Below are positions 24,820 through 33,582 of a stretch of DNA of 54,223 nt, one piece after another (position 1 is the stretch's first letter; each line of letters begins with the position of its first letter). The notes under the pieces were generated by a model that saw only the letters and a list, made by a program, of their open reading frames with translations, did no database searches and was not told the origin of the DNA. The translations under genes were made by a program, and so were the position numbers. Source of the stretch: Coriobacteriaceae bacterium (lineage in GTDB: Bacteria; Actinomycetota; Coriobacteriia; Coriobacteriales; UMGS124); the NCBI GenBank assembly GCA_019421015.1, contig JAHZGC010000028.1, forward strand, positions 1 to 54,223, given 5' to 3'.

Positions 24820-25704
24820 GTGTCCGAGGTTGCTTTGAGGCCCGACTCGCAGGGCAAGGTCCGCGACATCTACGACCTGGGGGACTCGCTGCTCATCGTG
24901 GCGACCGACCGCATCAGCGCGTTCGACTACATCCTGAAAGACGAGATTCCCTTTAAGGGCGAGGTGCTCACCCGGGTCTCCAAGTTCTGGTTCAACAAGT
25001 TCGCCGACCTGGTGCCCAACCACATGATCAGCTGCGACGTGGCCGACCTGCCCGAGCAGTTCCAGCCCTACGCCGACTATCTGGCCGGCCGTTTTATGCT
25101 CGTCAAGAAGGCCCAGCCCATCATGGTCGAGTGCATCGTGCGCGGCTACCTGACCGGCAGCGGTAAGAAGACCTACGACCAGGACGGCACCGTCTGCGGC
25201 ATCAAGCTGCCCGAGGGGCTGGTCGAGGCCTCCAAGCTGCCCGAGCCCATCTTTACCCCCTCCACCAAGGCCGCCATCGGCGACCACGACGAGAACATCA
25301 GCTACGAGCGGCTGGTCGAGCTCGTAGGCGAGGAGCAGGCCGCCACGCTGCGCGACCTCTCGCTCAAGATCTACACCGCCGCCGCTGACTACGCGGCCAC
25401 CAAGGGCATCATCATCGCCGACACCAAGTTCGAGTTCGGCATCATCGACGGCCAGGTGACGCTCATCGACGAGTGCATCACCCCCGACTCGAGCCGCTTC
25501 TGGCCGGCCGAGGGCTACGAGCCCGGCAAGGTGCAGCCCAGCTACGACAAGCAGTTTGTGCGTGACTGGCTCAAGGCCAACTGGGACTTTACGGGCGAGC
25601 CGCCCGCGCTGCCGGCCGACGTGATCGAGAAGACGTCCGAGAAGTACCGCGAGGCCTACTCGATCCTGACCGGGGAGCCGTTCGAGCCCGAAGGGAAGCG
25701 ATAG
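24820..25704 (+). CDS. purC: Phosphoribosylaminoimidazole-succinocarboxamide synthase
   Basis: 294 residues from the GTG that follows GAAGGGAG; the upstream part of the open frame is not conserved-looking. SAICAR synthetase joins aspartate to CAIR with ATP in purine synthesis. Family motifs are clear: GKVRDIYDLGDSLLIVATDRISAFD, the MVECIVRGYLTGSG block, DTKFEFGIIDG, and TLIDECITPDSSRFW. The length is normal for the long bacterial/archaeal form. No other pur genes adjoin. The next gene begins on the base after its stop. Confidence 0.96.
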   Translation: MSEVALRPDSQGKVRDIYDLGDSLLIVATDRISAFDYILKDEIPFKGEVLTRVSKFWFNKFADLVPNHMISCDVADLPEQFQPYADYLAGRFMLVKKAQPIMVECIVRGYLTGSGKKTYDQDGTVCGIKLPEGLVEASKLPEPIFTPSTKAAIGDHDENISYERLVELVGEEQAATLRDLSLKIYTAAADYAATKGIIIADTKFEFGIIDGQVTLIDECITPDSSRFWPAEGYEPGKVQPSYDKQFVRDWLKANWDFTGEPPALPADVIEKTSEKYREAYSILTGEPFEPEGKR

Positions 25705-26673
25705 ATGAGTCGCCGCAATCCCCAGAACGAGCGCTATACGGTGGAGCAGGAGGGCCGTCGCGCCGGGTCGACCGCGCCCAAGGCGGGCTCGGCCAAGCCG
25801 GCTTCGAAGGCCGCGGCGTCGGTGCGCATCCAGACCTCCAAGTCCTCCATGAGCAAGAAGCAGAAGGTTGTGGCCCAGCAGACCATGACCAAGGAGGAGA
25901 AGAAGGCCCAGCGCGCCCAGGAGCGCGAGCTCGAGAACCTCGTCTACACGGCCACGACCACGCTCACCAACAAGGACCCCCAGTACAAGAAGCTGCGGCG
26001 TATCTGGTGGGGCCTGCTCATCGCGGCCGTGGTGTTCACGGCGCTCTCGTGGATCACGCTGTCGACGGGCTTTGGCGGCCAGGTGCTCTCGATCGTGGTG
26101 CTGGTGCTGGCCTATGCGGGTATCATCGGCGCGCTGATCATGGACTTCACGGTGATCCGCAAGCGGCGCAACGTGTTCCGCGACAAGGTGAACGCCATGA
26201 CGCGCAAGCAGGTGGAGCGCGTGGTGGAGGAGTCCTACGCCGAGCGCCAGGCGTCCGATGCGGCCAAGAAGGCCCGCAAGGAGGCCAAGAAGGCCGGCAA
26301 GTCGGCCGCCGAGCAGGAGGAGGCCGCCAAGCAGGCTGCTGCCGAGGTGATGAGCGCAAGCTCTAAGAAACGCGCTGCAGCCGATGCGGCCGAGGCCGCC
26401 GACGCCAAGGGCACCGTGTACCGCAAGGCCAAGGGCAAGGGCAAGAAGAGCGCCAAGAACGCCGACAAAGGCAAGAACGCCCAGGGCACGGCGGAGAAGG
26501 CCGGCGATGCTGCGGGGGCCGCCGGGACCACCAAGATCTCCGAGGTCGCAGTTGCCGACGCGGCCGCCGAAGCCGTTGCGACGAGCGAGGCCGACGCCGC
26601 TGCGGCAGCCGAGGAGGCACGTCTGGAGGCCGCCCGCAAGGCTGCAAGGGACTTCGCGAACTCGAAGCGGTAG
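25705..26673 (+). CDS. Lys/Ala-rich membrane protein of unknown function
   Basis: 322 residues. A basic N-terminal tail of about 100 residues (with EKKAQRAQERELENLV) leads to two membrane helices (about 105-128 and 132-152), then a long highly charged Ala/Lys/Glu-rich region likely to be helical or disordered. No enzyme motif is seen. It starts directly after the purC stop, so translation is coupled, but no functional link to purine synthesis is evident. Its last 27 bases are the sequence duplicated at 28292-28318. Confidence 0.7.
   Translation: MSRRNPQNERYTVEQEGRRAGSTAPKAGSAKPASKAAASVRIQTSKSSMSKKQKVVAQQTMTKEEKKAQRAQERELENLVYTATTTLTNKDPQYKKLRRIWWGLLIAAVVFTALSWITLSTGFGGQVLSIVVLVLAYAGIIGALIMDFTVIRKRRNVFRDKVNAMTRKQVERVVEESYAERQASDAAKKARKEAKKAGKSAAEQEEAAKQAAAEVMSASSKKRAAADAAEAADAKGTVYRKAKGKGKKSAKNADKGKNAQGTAEKAGDAAGAAGTTKISEVAVADAAAEAVATSEADAAAAAEEARLEAARKAARDFANSKR
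26647..26673 (+). repeat. Left copy of a 27-bp direct repeat (end of the preceding gene)
   Basis: The last 27 bases of the gene, through its TAG, recur exactly at 28292-28318 on the other side of the ATPase gene. The core is ACTTCGCGAACTCGAAGCGG. Left and right flanks differ, as at the ends of an inserted segment. Confidence 0.95.
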
Positions 26674-26724
26674 CAGGGGGGACGGGCGAATCGAGCGTTC
26701 CCGCGAGATGAGAAGTACGACCGA

Positions 26725-26760
26725 GGGGTTCGGAGGGCTTGCCTTCCGGCCCCCCTTTTT
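26725..26760 (+). terminator. Terminator after the left repeat
   Basis: GGGGTTCGGAGG pairs with CCTTCCGGCCCC (one mismatch, two G-T pairs) and is followed by TTTTT. It ends the purC operon in the present arrangement. Confidence 0.7.
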
Positions 26761-26963
26761 GATGGGCGGGTTTATGGCCGAGGTGAGGTGGTGGGAGAGG
26801 CGGGTAGGACACGAAAGGCTCAGGTGACTTGTATCCGAAAAATCACTAAACAACTTTCCGAAATTGACATAGTAAATATCCAGAAATTTCTATAGTAGTT
26901 TGTTTGAATTTTCCATACAATGAAGACCGCTCCTCTGAGGCTCCCGTTACGAAGGAGGCTGTC

Positions 26964-28244
26964 ATGCTCACTCCCGAAGGATATCTTCCGCGTCTCGTTG
27001 ACTCTCAGGTGGCGAACGCCCTAAAGGCCTTCGGTGCGGTGTGCGTCGAGGGGCCCAAGTGGTGCGGCAAGACATGGGCCCTTCTCAACCAGGCCCAAAG
27101 CGTCTACTACATCGGTGATCCCGCGGGTGATTTTCAAAACAGGCGCTTGGCCGAGATGGAACCCAGCATTGTGCTTATGGGGGAAGAGCCGCGCCTTATT
27201 GACGAGTGGCAGGACGTGCCGCCGGTCTGGGACGCAGTGCGCTACGAAGTGGACCGTACTCCTCGTAAGGGGCGTTTTCTGTTGAGTGGCTCGTCGACCC
27301 CGCAGCGCAAAGGCGTTATGCATAGTGGCGCTGGTCGTATTGGAACCCTGCGTATGCACCCAATGTCGCTGTTTGAGTCTGGGGATTCGTCGGGTGCCGT
27401 GTCGTTGCGCTCCCTGTTTGACGAGCCATTGCACGCGGTCCAGACGGGTGAAGTCTCTCTTATGCAACTTTGCCGCCTGATTGTGCGCGGGGGATGGCCG
27501 GGGAACCTTGCGGTTCCCGAGGCGGCCTGCGGTCTGGTTCCTGCAAGCTACATCAAACAGGTGGCCGAGCAGGATGCGAACCGCGTGGCCGGTGGACGCC
27601 GCGACCCGTACAAGATGAACATGCTCATCCGGTCGCTTGCGCGCAATGAGAGTACGCTGGCGAGCAATGCGACCTTGCGGCGCGACATGCTCCAATTCGA
27701 CGACGACACGTTGTCCGAAGTTACGGTTTCGGATTACATGGAGGTGCTGTACAGGCTCTTTGCGGTGTACGACCAGCCGGCGTTCAACCCCAATATGCGC
27801 TCGTCGGTCCGTGTGGGTAAAAAGCCCAAGCGCCACCTCGCCGACCCGTCGCTTGCCGCCGCTGCCCTAGGTGCCACGCCTGAGCGGCTTATGGGTGACC
27901 TCAACACGTTGGGTTTTCTGTTCGAGGCGCTTTGTGAGCGCGATCTAGCGGTGTATGCCCAGGCGTGCGGGGGTGGCCTCTTCCACTACCGAGACGGCAA
28001 CAATCGCGAAATAGACGCCGTAGTCGAGTTGCCCGACGGGCGATGGGGCGCTTTCGAAATCAAGCTGGGGGCCAACCAGATTGATGCGGCGGCTGCGTCT
28101 CTTATTAGGTTGAGAGACGCAATTAAGGCGGAACCCGATGGTCGGCCGCCAACAGTTCTCGCGGTTGTCTGTGGCTTAACGTCGTTTGCCTACACGCGCC
28201 CCGACGGCGTTATGGTCGTCCCGATAACCGCGTTGCGAAATTAA
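26964..28244 (+). CDS. AAA ATPase with DUF4143 domain
   Basis: 426 residues from the ATG that follows AAGGAGG; the ATG at 26904 lacks such a site. Walker A is GPKWCGKT (30-37), Walker B lies in RLIDEWQDVP near 78-87, and the sensor strand is RFLLSGSS near 108. The DUF4143 nuclease-like part ends with NNREIDAVVELPDGRWGAFEIKLG, a PD-(D/E)xK-like E-V-E/K pattern. These proteins are widespread, often mobile, and of unknown role; links to toxin or defence functions have been suggested. The upstream 140 bases are AT-rich, unlike the neighbours, and the gene is bracketed by 27-bp direct repeats. Confidence 0.85.
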   Translation: MLTPEGYLPRLVDSQVANALKAFGAVCVEGPKWCGKTWALLNQAQSVYYIGDPAGDFQNRRLAEMEPSIVLMGEEPRLIDEWQDVPPVWDAVRYEVDRTPRKGRFLLSGSSTPQRKGVMHSGAGRIGTLRMHPMSLFESGDSSGAVSLRSLFDEPLHAVQTGEVSLMQLCRLIVRGGWPGNLAVPEAACGLVPASYIKQVAEQDANRVAGGRRDPYKMNMLIRSLARNESTLASNATLRRDMLQFDDDTLSEVTVSDYMEVLYRLFAVYDQPAFNPNMRSSVRVGKKPKRHLADPSLAAAALGATPERLMGDLNTLGFLFEALCERDLAVYAQACGGGLFHYRDGNNREIDAVVELPDGRWGAFEIKLGANQIDAAAASLIRLRDAIKAEPDGRPPTVLAVVCGLTSFAYTRPDGVMVVPITALRN

Positions 28245-28291
28245 CCGCGCGCTTGCGGTGTGCGGGCCCGCGGCTGGCCGATGGATGTGCG

Positions 28292-28318
28292 AGGGACTTC
28301 GCGAACTCGAAGCGGTAG
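28292..28318 (+). repeat. Right copy of the 27-bp direct repeat
   Basis: Exact copy of 26647-26673. Together the two copies enclose about 1.6 kb containing only the DUF4143 ATPase gene. Confidence 0.95.
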
Positions 28319-28341
28319 AGGGTGGACACAGAACAAAACGT

Positions 28342-28379
28342 GAGGGGCCGGACGGGGTGGGAATCCTGGCCGGCCCCTC
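28342..28379 (+). terminator. Terminator after the right repeat
   Basis: A 10-bp perfect stem (GAGGGGCCGG / CCGGCCCCTC) with an 18-base loop, followed by GTTGTTT. It may be the original end of the purC operon, displaced by the insertion. In 28380-28597 no gene is seen. Confidence 0.7.
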
Positions 28380-28597
28380 GTTGTTTAGCGGTCTGGTTTG
28401 GCTTGGCGGGACCAGACCTGGACCGGGGGCCCGGCCTGATGATCGAGATCGTGCGCTGTATGTATCGAGCGCGAGGGGGCCCTTACATACCTGCCCGTAT
28501 ACGCCGCCGGTACGTTGCGTTTTATCCCTTGATGCCAAGGTGGCAGTCTCAGATAATGTATCGATACCGCAGATATTTCCTCGCCACCTCAGTTCTC

Positions 28598-29995
28598 TCA
28601 CACCCCCCGCAACCGCCGGTCGATGAGGTCGAGCAGGTCGTCTTTGCGGTGGATGTCGAGCTTGGCGTAGACGTGGGCGATGTGTGCCTTGGCCGTGCCG
28701 TCGGAGATGCCCAGCGCCTCGCGGATGTACGTGCGTGTATAGCCGTCGGCGAGCATGGGAAGCACCTCGCGTTCCCGGGCCGACAGCCCGAACTCGTTAC
28801 CGAGCTGGTCGAACACGGCCTCGAGCCGCTCGGCGCGCGTCTGAGAAAGGCGGGCGTCGAGCTCGTCCTCTTTGCGGGCGCTTACCAGGCGCGCCATGGC
28901 GTTCGAGATCCACAGCACGAGCAGCAGGGTCGCCCCAAAGAGGGCGTACGGGCTGGCTGCGACAACCACCTTGGCTCCCACAGCATGCTCTACCAGCCCA
29001 AATGCGAGTGCTCCCAGCCCAATGGACGCCGAGAGCACGGCCTTCTCCACCAGGCACAGGGCAAGCTCGGGCAGGCCGCACCGTTCCTTGATGGCGGACA
29101 GCTGAAAGGCCGAGAACGACACCCAGGCAAACCACGCGAGTGCCGTGCACGCTCCGGCCGCCGCCCAAAGGCCGCCCTCGAGGAACGGCACGAACACCGC
29201 TCCCAAGCTCAGAAAGAACAGCGCGGGCAGCGCGGCGTAGAGGGTTTCGAGCGAGCGTAGGTACATCCAGGCCGCCGCGAGCAGACCGAGCACCGCCATG
29301 ATTGCCAACGGCAGGGAGGTCCCGGCAGGCAAGAGGGAGAAGGGCGCGGCCAAGCACACGCCCACACAGGCTCCGCAGATGCAGCGGGAGGCAACGAACG
29401 AGCGCAGTGCTCTGCGGCTGGCATCCGGAGGTTCTCGTCGCTGGTCGGCAAAGCGCAGGGGTGCTGCCATGGCCACGAAAATCGAGGCAACGATGAGCAG
29501 TTGGGCCACCACCTGCAAGCCGGGGTTCACATGCGCGAGCCCCACCAGGAGCAAGGTCCAAAGCGCCGTCGCAAGCATGGTCACGGCCACGTTCTGGCCG
29601 GCGCGGCGCTTGTCCATGGAGGCAAACGCAAAGGCCCAGACCACCATCGGCACCGCGATCACGTACATGCTCAGCGCGAGGTTCAAGGCTCCGCCCGCGA
29701 AGTGCGCCAAGGTTGAGGCGACCGGTGGTATAGACTGCGCGAGCGCCACGACGGCGGCCACGGCCAAAAACCCTCGACGCCCCCGGTTTTCCAGCAAGGG
29801 GCGGTAGGCCAAGAATCCGGCGGCCACCCATGCGGCCAGAACGCCGTAGCGAACCACCAGAGAAAAAGGCCGCCCCGGGTCGCCGCCGGGCAGCAGGTAC
29901 CGAAAGACCACCGAGGCCCAATAGAGCGATGCGCCCACGACGAGCGTCCAGTCGATGGCCGAGGTGGTGCCTCTACGGTCGTTTGGCAGCTGCAT
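28598..29995 (-). CDS. Membrane-anchored LuxR-family regulator
   Basis: 465 residues from the ATG of MQLPNDRRG. Residues 15-385 hold about twelve hydrophobic helices. A short coiled linker follows, then a LuxR-type helix-turn-helix from about 400 (LSAREREVLPMLADGYTRTYIREALGISDGTAKAHI). This layout is a hallmark of Coriobacteriia, where each copy usually stands beside a Tat-exported reductase. Here it is divergent from the flavoprotein gene at 30258 across 262 bases, so it most likely controls that gene in response to a membrane-sensed substrate. Confidence 0.88.
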   Translation of the reverse strand: MQLPNDRRGTTSAIDWTLVVGASLYWASVVFRYLLPGGDPGRPFSLVVRYGVLAAWVAAGFLAYRPLLENRGRRGFLAVAAVVALAQSIPPVASTLAHFAGGALNLALSMYVIAVPMVVWAFAFASMDKRRAGQNVAVTMLATALWTLLLVGLAHVNPGLQVVAQLLIVASIFVAMAAPLRFADQRREPPDASRRALRSFVASRCICGACVGVCLAAPFSLLPAGTSLPLAIMAVLGLLAAAWMYLRSLETLYAALPALFFLSLGAVFVPFLEGGLWAAAGACTALAWFAWVSFSAFQLSAIKERCGLPELALCLVEKAVLSASIGLGALAFGLVEHAVGAKVVVAASPYALFGATLLLVLWISNAMARLVSARKEDELDARLSQTRAERLEAVFDQLGNEFGLSAREREVLPMLADGYTRTYIREALGISDGTAKAHIAHVYAKLDIHRKDDLLDLIDRRLRGV

Positions 29996-30257
29996 GGGTC
30001 TTCTCCCCCAGGTTGCGGCACAAAGAATTCCCAAGCGGGACCTTTGGCAAAAAACGGTTACCAACTACATAATCTACCAGCGGTGTTGCCGTCAATAAGG
30101 CATATGGGCTAGGGGTCTTGGAAGTCCTGGTTAAGGCAATCGGCCGATGTGCCGGGCGTCTCGGTTGGGCCACGATGGGGGCAAGCGGCCCCGGGCGGAG
30201 TTGAGCTTGGGGTTGCGTAAGGGTCGAGCCTATAGGAAAGCAGAAAAGGAGACTGCC

Positions 30258-32207
30258 ATGGCAATGGAGCTCAACCGCAGGAACTTCGTGAAGGGGGCGG
30301 CCTGCGCGGCCGGGATGGGGGCGCTGGCGGTTGCGCCGGCGTTGGCGACCGAGGCCGCCGGGGCACCCGAGGGTAACTTTACCTTTGCCGACACCATTGC
30401 CTGGAACGCCGAGTACGACGTGGTGGTCGTGGGCTTTGGTGGGGCCGGCGGCGTGTCCGCCGTGTACGCGGCCGACAACGGAGCGCGCGTGCTGCTGTGC
30501 GACGTGGCGCCCGAGGGCTCCGAGGGCGGCAACACACGCTTCGCCGCCCAGATGTGCGTGAGCGGCCTTGACGCCGACAAGCTGTACAGCTATTACAAGG
30601 ACGGGCTGGCCTGGCACTTCAACTACGACGAGGAGACCCTGCGGGCCTACACCGACGGCCTGTGCGACATGGAGAACCTCATGCGCTACCTGGACGCCGA
30701 GGACCCGGTGGCCATGTTCCAGCCCGGCACCATCGTGACCCCCGAGTATCCCGAGTACAACGCCATCGGCGGCGACACCGTGGTGGAGTGGTTCGTGCAC
30801 AAGGGTATGTTCGACAGCGCCCTGTGGAAGACCATCCGCGCCGCGGTTGAGAAGCGCTCCGACGCAATCGACGTGTGGTTCGGGTCGCCGGCCACCCATA
30901 TGGTCCAGGACCCCGTGACCAAGACCGTCGTGGGCGTCGAGATCGAGCGCGGCGGCGAGAAAGTGCTTGTGCACGCAAGGAACGGCGTGGTGCTGGCCTG
31001 CGGCGGTTTCGAGAACAACCCCGAGATGATCCAGGACTATCTGGGCGCCGCCCGCCTCGTGCCCTTCGGCACGCTCTACAACAAGGGCGACGGCATCCGC
31101 TTTGGCCGCGAGGTGGGCGCCGACATGTGGCACATGGACGCCTACGAGTCCATCGGCATCCTGGCCGGCAACACCTGGGCGACCGACGACGGACGCCTGG
31201 CCTTTGAGGTGAACCCCGAGACCGGCAAGCCCCTCTCGCTCGAGAGCGGTGACTACGGCATCGGCAGCGTCATCCTGGTGGGCGATGACGGCAGCCGCTT
31301 TATCGACGAGCACTCCGAGAACCGCCACGGCCACATGTACAACTGCGGCGTGTGGAGGCTGCCGGTGGCCAACTGGGCGCCCCACCTGATCTTTGACCAG
31401 GCCCAGTACGACGTCTTTGAGGCCGACGGCTACCTGCTCGAGTCCCGCATGGACAAGATTACGAGCGCCGCGACCCCCGAGGAGCTGGCCGAGAAGATCG
31501 GGGCGAACCCCGAGGTGCTGGCCCGCACGATCGCCGACTTCAACAGCTTTGCCGAGAACGGCCGTGACTACCAGTTCAACCGCGCCGCCGACTCCATGCG
31601 CGCCTTTGCCGGCGACGTGTACTACGCGGCCGAGTTCCGCTCGGGCATCCTCAACACCCAGGGCGGCCCGCGCCGCAACGGCAGGAGCGAGGTGCTGGGT
31701 GTCGACGGCCAGCCCATCCCGCACCTGTTTAGCGCCGGCGAGCTGGGCGGTATCTGCGCCTTCCAGTACAACTCGGGCGGCAACCTGGGCGAGTGCATGG
31801 TGTCGGGCAAGGCGGCTGGCATCGGGGCCGCGGCGGAGAAGGACTCGCTGCCTGCGTATGTAGCGCTGACGGCGGTCGAGCCCGCGATCGCCTACGAGCC
31901 CGGTGGCGTGAACGACCTCGGTGCCGAGAAGTCCTACGACTACGAGCTGGGCGAGAACGAGTACCTGGGCGTGGGCCAGGGCATCGCCGGCGACATCGTG
32001 GTCAAGGTGACCTATGCCGACGGTGCCATCCAGAACGTGGAGGTGCTCGAGAACAACGAGACCCCCTCGCTGGGCGGCGAGGCGCTCAAGGTGCTGCCGG
32101 CCGCCGTGGTCGAGGCAGGATCCACCCAGGTAGACGCCGTGACCGGGGCAACGATTACGAGCAACGGGTTCTTTGCGGCCGTGGAGGACGCCATCGCGAA
32201 GGCGTAA
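30258..32207 (+). CDS. Tat-exported FAD/FMN flavoprotein reductase (fumarate-reductase-like)
   Basis: 649 residues from the ATG after AAAAGGAGA. A twin-arginine signal (LNRRNFVKGAACAAGMG) is cleaved near residue 32. The FAD motif VVVVGFGGAGGVSAVYAA lies near 58 and the C-terminal FAD motif ELGGICAFQYNSGGNLGECM near 495. The last 80 residues form an FMN_bind domain with DAVTGATITS, whose Thr is the site of covalent FMN attachment in related proteins. Electrons would pass from FMN to FAD and then to an exported acceptor. The substrate is unknown. It is divergent from its likely LuxR regulator. Confidence 0.92.
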   Translation: MAMELNRRNFVKGAACAAGMGALAVAPALATEAAGAPEGNFTFADTIAWNAEYDVVVVGFGGAGGVSAVYAADNGARVLLCDVAPEGSEGGNTRFAAQMCVSGLDADKLYSYYKDGLAWHFNYDEETLRAYTDGLCDMENLMRYLDAEDPVAMFQPGTIVTPEYPEYNAIGGDTVVEWFVHKGMFDSALWKTIRAAVEKRSDAIDVWFGSPATHMVQDPVTKTVVGVEIERGGEKVLVHARNGVVLACGGFENNPEMIQDYLGAARLVPFGTLYNKGDGIRFGREVGADMWHMDAYESIGILAGNTWATDDGRLAFEVNPETGKPLSLESGDYGIGSVILVGDDGSRFIDEHSENRHGHMYNCGVWRLPVANWAPHLIFDQAQYDVFEADGYLLESRMDKITSAATPEELAEKIGANPEVLARTIADFNSFAENGRDYQFNRAADSMRAFAGDVYYAAEFRSGILNTQGGPRRNGRSEVLGVDGQPIPHLFSAGELGGICAFQYNSGGNLGECMVSGKAAGIGAAAEKDSLPAYVALTAVEPAIAYEPGGVNDLGAEKSYDYELGENEYLGVGQGIAGDIVVKVTYADGAIQNVEVLENNETPSLGGEALKVLPAAVVEAGSTQVDAVTGATITSNGFFAAVEDAIAKA

Positions 32208-32289
32208 GGGGCGCCTATGTGAAGGGGGTCGCGCGGGGTAGGGTTGCGTGCGGCGACCTGTTGAGTGAAAGACGATTGCGATGGTTGGG

Positions 32290-32326
32290 CCGGCCTGCGG
32301 GGGAGGGTGCCGCGGGCCGGTTTTTT
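32290..32326 (+). terminator. Terminator of the flavoprotein gene
   Basis: CCGGCCTGCGG pairs with CCGCGGGCCGG (one mismatch) and is followed by six T residues. Confidence 0.85.
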
Positions 32327-32359
32327 AACGTTTGTCTGGCGGTGGGCAGGGAGCGGGGA

Positions 32360-32571
32360 TGGCACCGAACTCGCGTTATGTAAGGCTTCGTAACGGGGAA
32401 TGGCACGAAACTCTCGTTCTGTAAGCTTGGACAGGCGAGAATGGCACCGGATGCGAGCTCTGTAAGCCTGGGAAACGCACGATAAGGTTTTTTGTCCAAC
32501 GCGCTCTTACAATACTCTGCTTTGGTGCCATCGATCGCGTCGGGCTCTTACATAACTCGCATTTGGTGCCG
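32360..32571. repeat. 212-bp intergenic array, TGTAAG variant
   Basis: Forward units start at 32360, 32401 and 32442; inverted units occupy 32504-32530 and 32545-32571. Units begin TGGCAC (one inverted unit has CGGCAC) and carry TGTAAG near positions 20-25. The spacers are 14, 14, 35 and 14 bases. Total length and layout equal those at 19597-19808, but the second-half motif is different. It is 80 bases from the next array. Confidence 0.92.
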
Positions 32572-32651
32572 ACCCCTCCGCCTGCCCATCTCCACGTGGC
32601 ATGCAGAGCTGTCCCCCATGCTGTCCCCCGTAAGAAGCGCCTCGAGTGGGG

Positions 32652-32863
32652 TGGCAAGAAATCACAGGAATCAGGATGCCAAAGGAGCAAGTTGGCAAGG
32701 GTTCAACCTTGTCAGGACGCCCTGGCGCTCACAGTGGCACAAAACCCTACGAATCAGGAAATTTACCGACTATTCGAGCCGATAGACCTCGTCGGGTTCC
32801 TGATTTCCCAGGCTTTTTGCCATATCGCGGTCGGGGCGTCCTGATTTCCGAGCTTTTGTGGCA
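32652..32863. repeat. 212-bp intergenic array, ATCAGGA variant
   Basis: Forward units start at 32652, 32693 and 32735; inverted units occupy 32796-32822 and 32837-32863. Units begin TGGCA or TGCCA and carry AATCAGGA at positions 18-25 (GTCAGGA in one). The spacers are 14, 15, 34 and 14 bases, identical to 19597-19808. The region lies between convergent genes. Confidence 0.92.
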
Positions 32864-33003
32864 GGCTGTCTACATTACTCCACGCCACCTCGTGCGCCCC
32901 TCGCCCTTGGCAACTGCCAAAAGTCGGGCACTTGTTGCCTGTGCTGAACGGGACGTGGGCGCGGGTTTGGGGGCGGGTTTTGTCCGCCCTATCCTCGCTC
33001 TGC

Positions 33004-33399
33004 TTACTCCCCCTCGACCTCGACGAGCTCGATGTTGAAGTTGAGTGGCTTGCCGGCCAGCTCGTGGTTGGCGTCGAGGGTAACCTCGCCGTTGTCGGCC
33101 TTGGTGATGGTCACGGGCACGGGACGGTTGCCCATGAAGACGTAGAGCTTCTGGCCCACCTTGGCGTTGAGCATCATGGCGGGGTTGGGCTCGCCGTAGG
33201 CGTCCCTGGGCTCCAGGTGCACGTCGCGCACCTCGCCCACGGCCATCTCGTCCACGGCGCGGTCGAAGCCGGGGATCATCTGGCCGGCCATGCAGGTGAA
33301 CTCGATGGGCTCGCCGCGGTCGCGCGAGCTGTCGAACTTGGTGCCGTCGTCGAGCGTGCCGGTGTAGTGGACCTTGACCTTCTTGCCCTTGTTGCTCAT
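33004..33399 (-). CDS. SlyD/FKBP-type peptidyl-prolyl isomerase
   Basis: 131 residues from the ATG after AAGGGAG. The FKBP strand KVKVHYTGTLDDGTKFDSS and the active-site region GQMIPGFDRAVDEMAVGE are present. The insert-in-flap region typical of SlyD follows (DAYGEPNPAMM to LDANHELAGKPLNFNIELVEV). No His-rich metal-binding tail is present. It is a cytoplasmic folding helper. It is monocistronic. Confidence 0.92.
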   Translation of the reverse strand: MSNKGKKVKVHYTGTLDDGTKFDSSRDRGEPIEFTCMAGQMIPGFDRAVDEMAVGEVRDVHLEPRDAYGEPNPAMMLNAKVGQKLYVFMGNRPVPVTITKADNGEVTLDANHELAGKPLNFNIELVEVEGE

Positions 33400-33582
33400 G
33401 TGGGCTCCCTTCGTGGTGCCTAGGTAGCGGGCGCGGAACTGCGCCACAGGAGCAAGTGTACCCGAGTTGGGCGGTGGGGCAGAACCCGAAGGGGGGGGGT
33501 TTGCTGTTTCGGATGGCTTGGTGTCGGGCCCGCGATGAATGCAACGGGCTAAAGCCCGCTCGTTTTTGGGCAGAAGGCTTGC

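Noticed and set aside
24664..26853. Minus-strand frame of 729 codons opposite purC
   Set aside because: Antisense shadow; purC is unmistakable on the plus strand.
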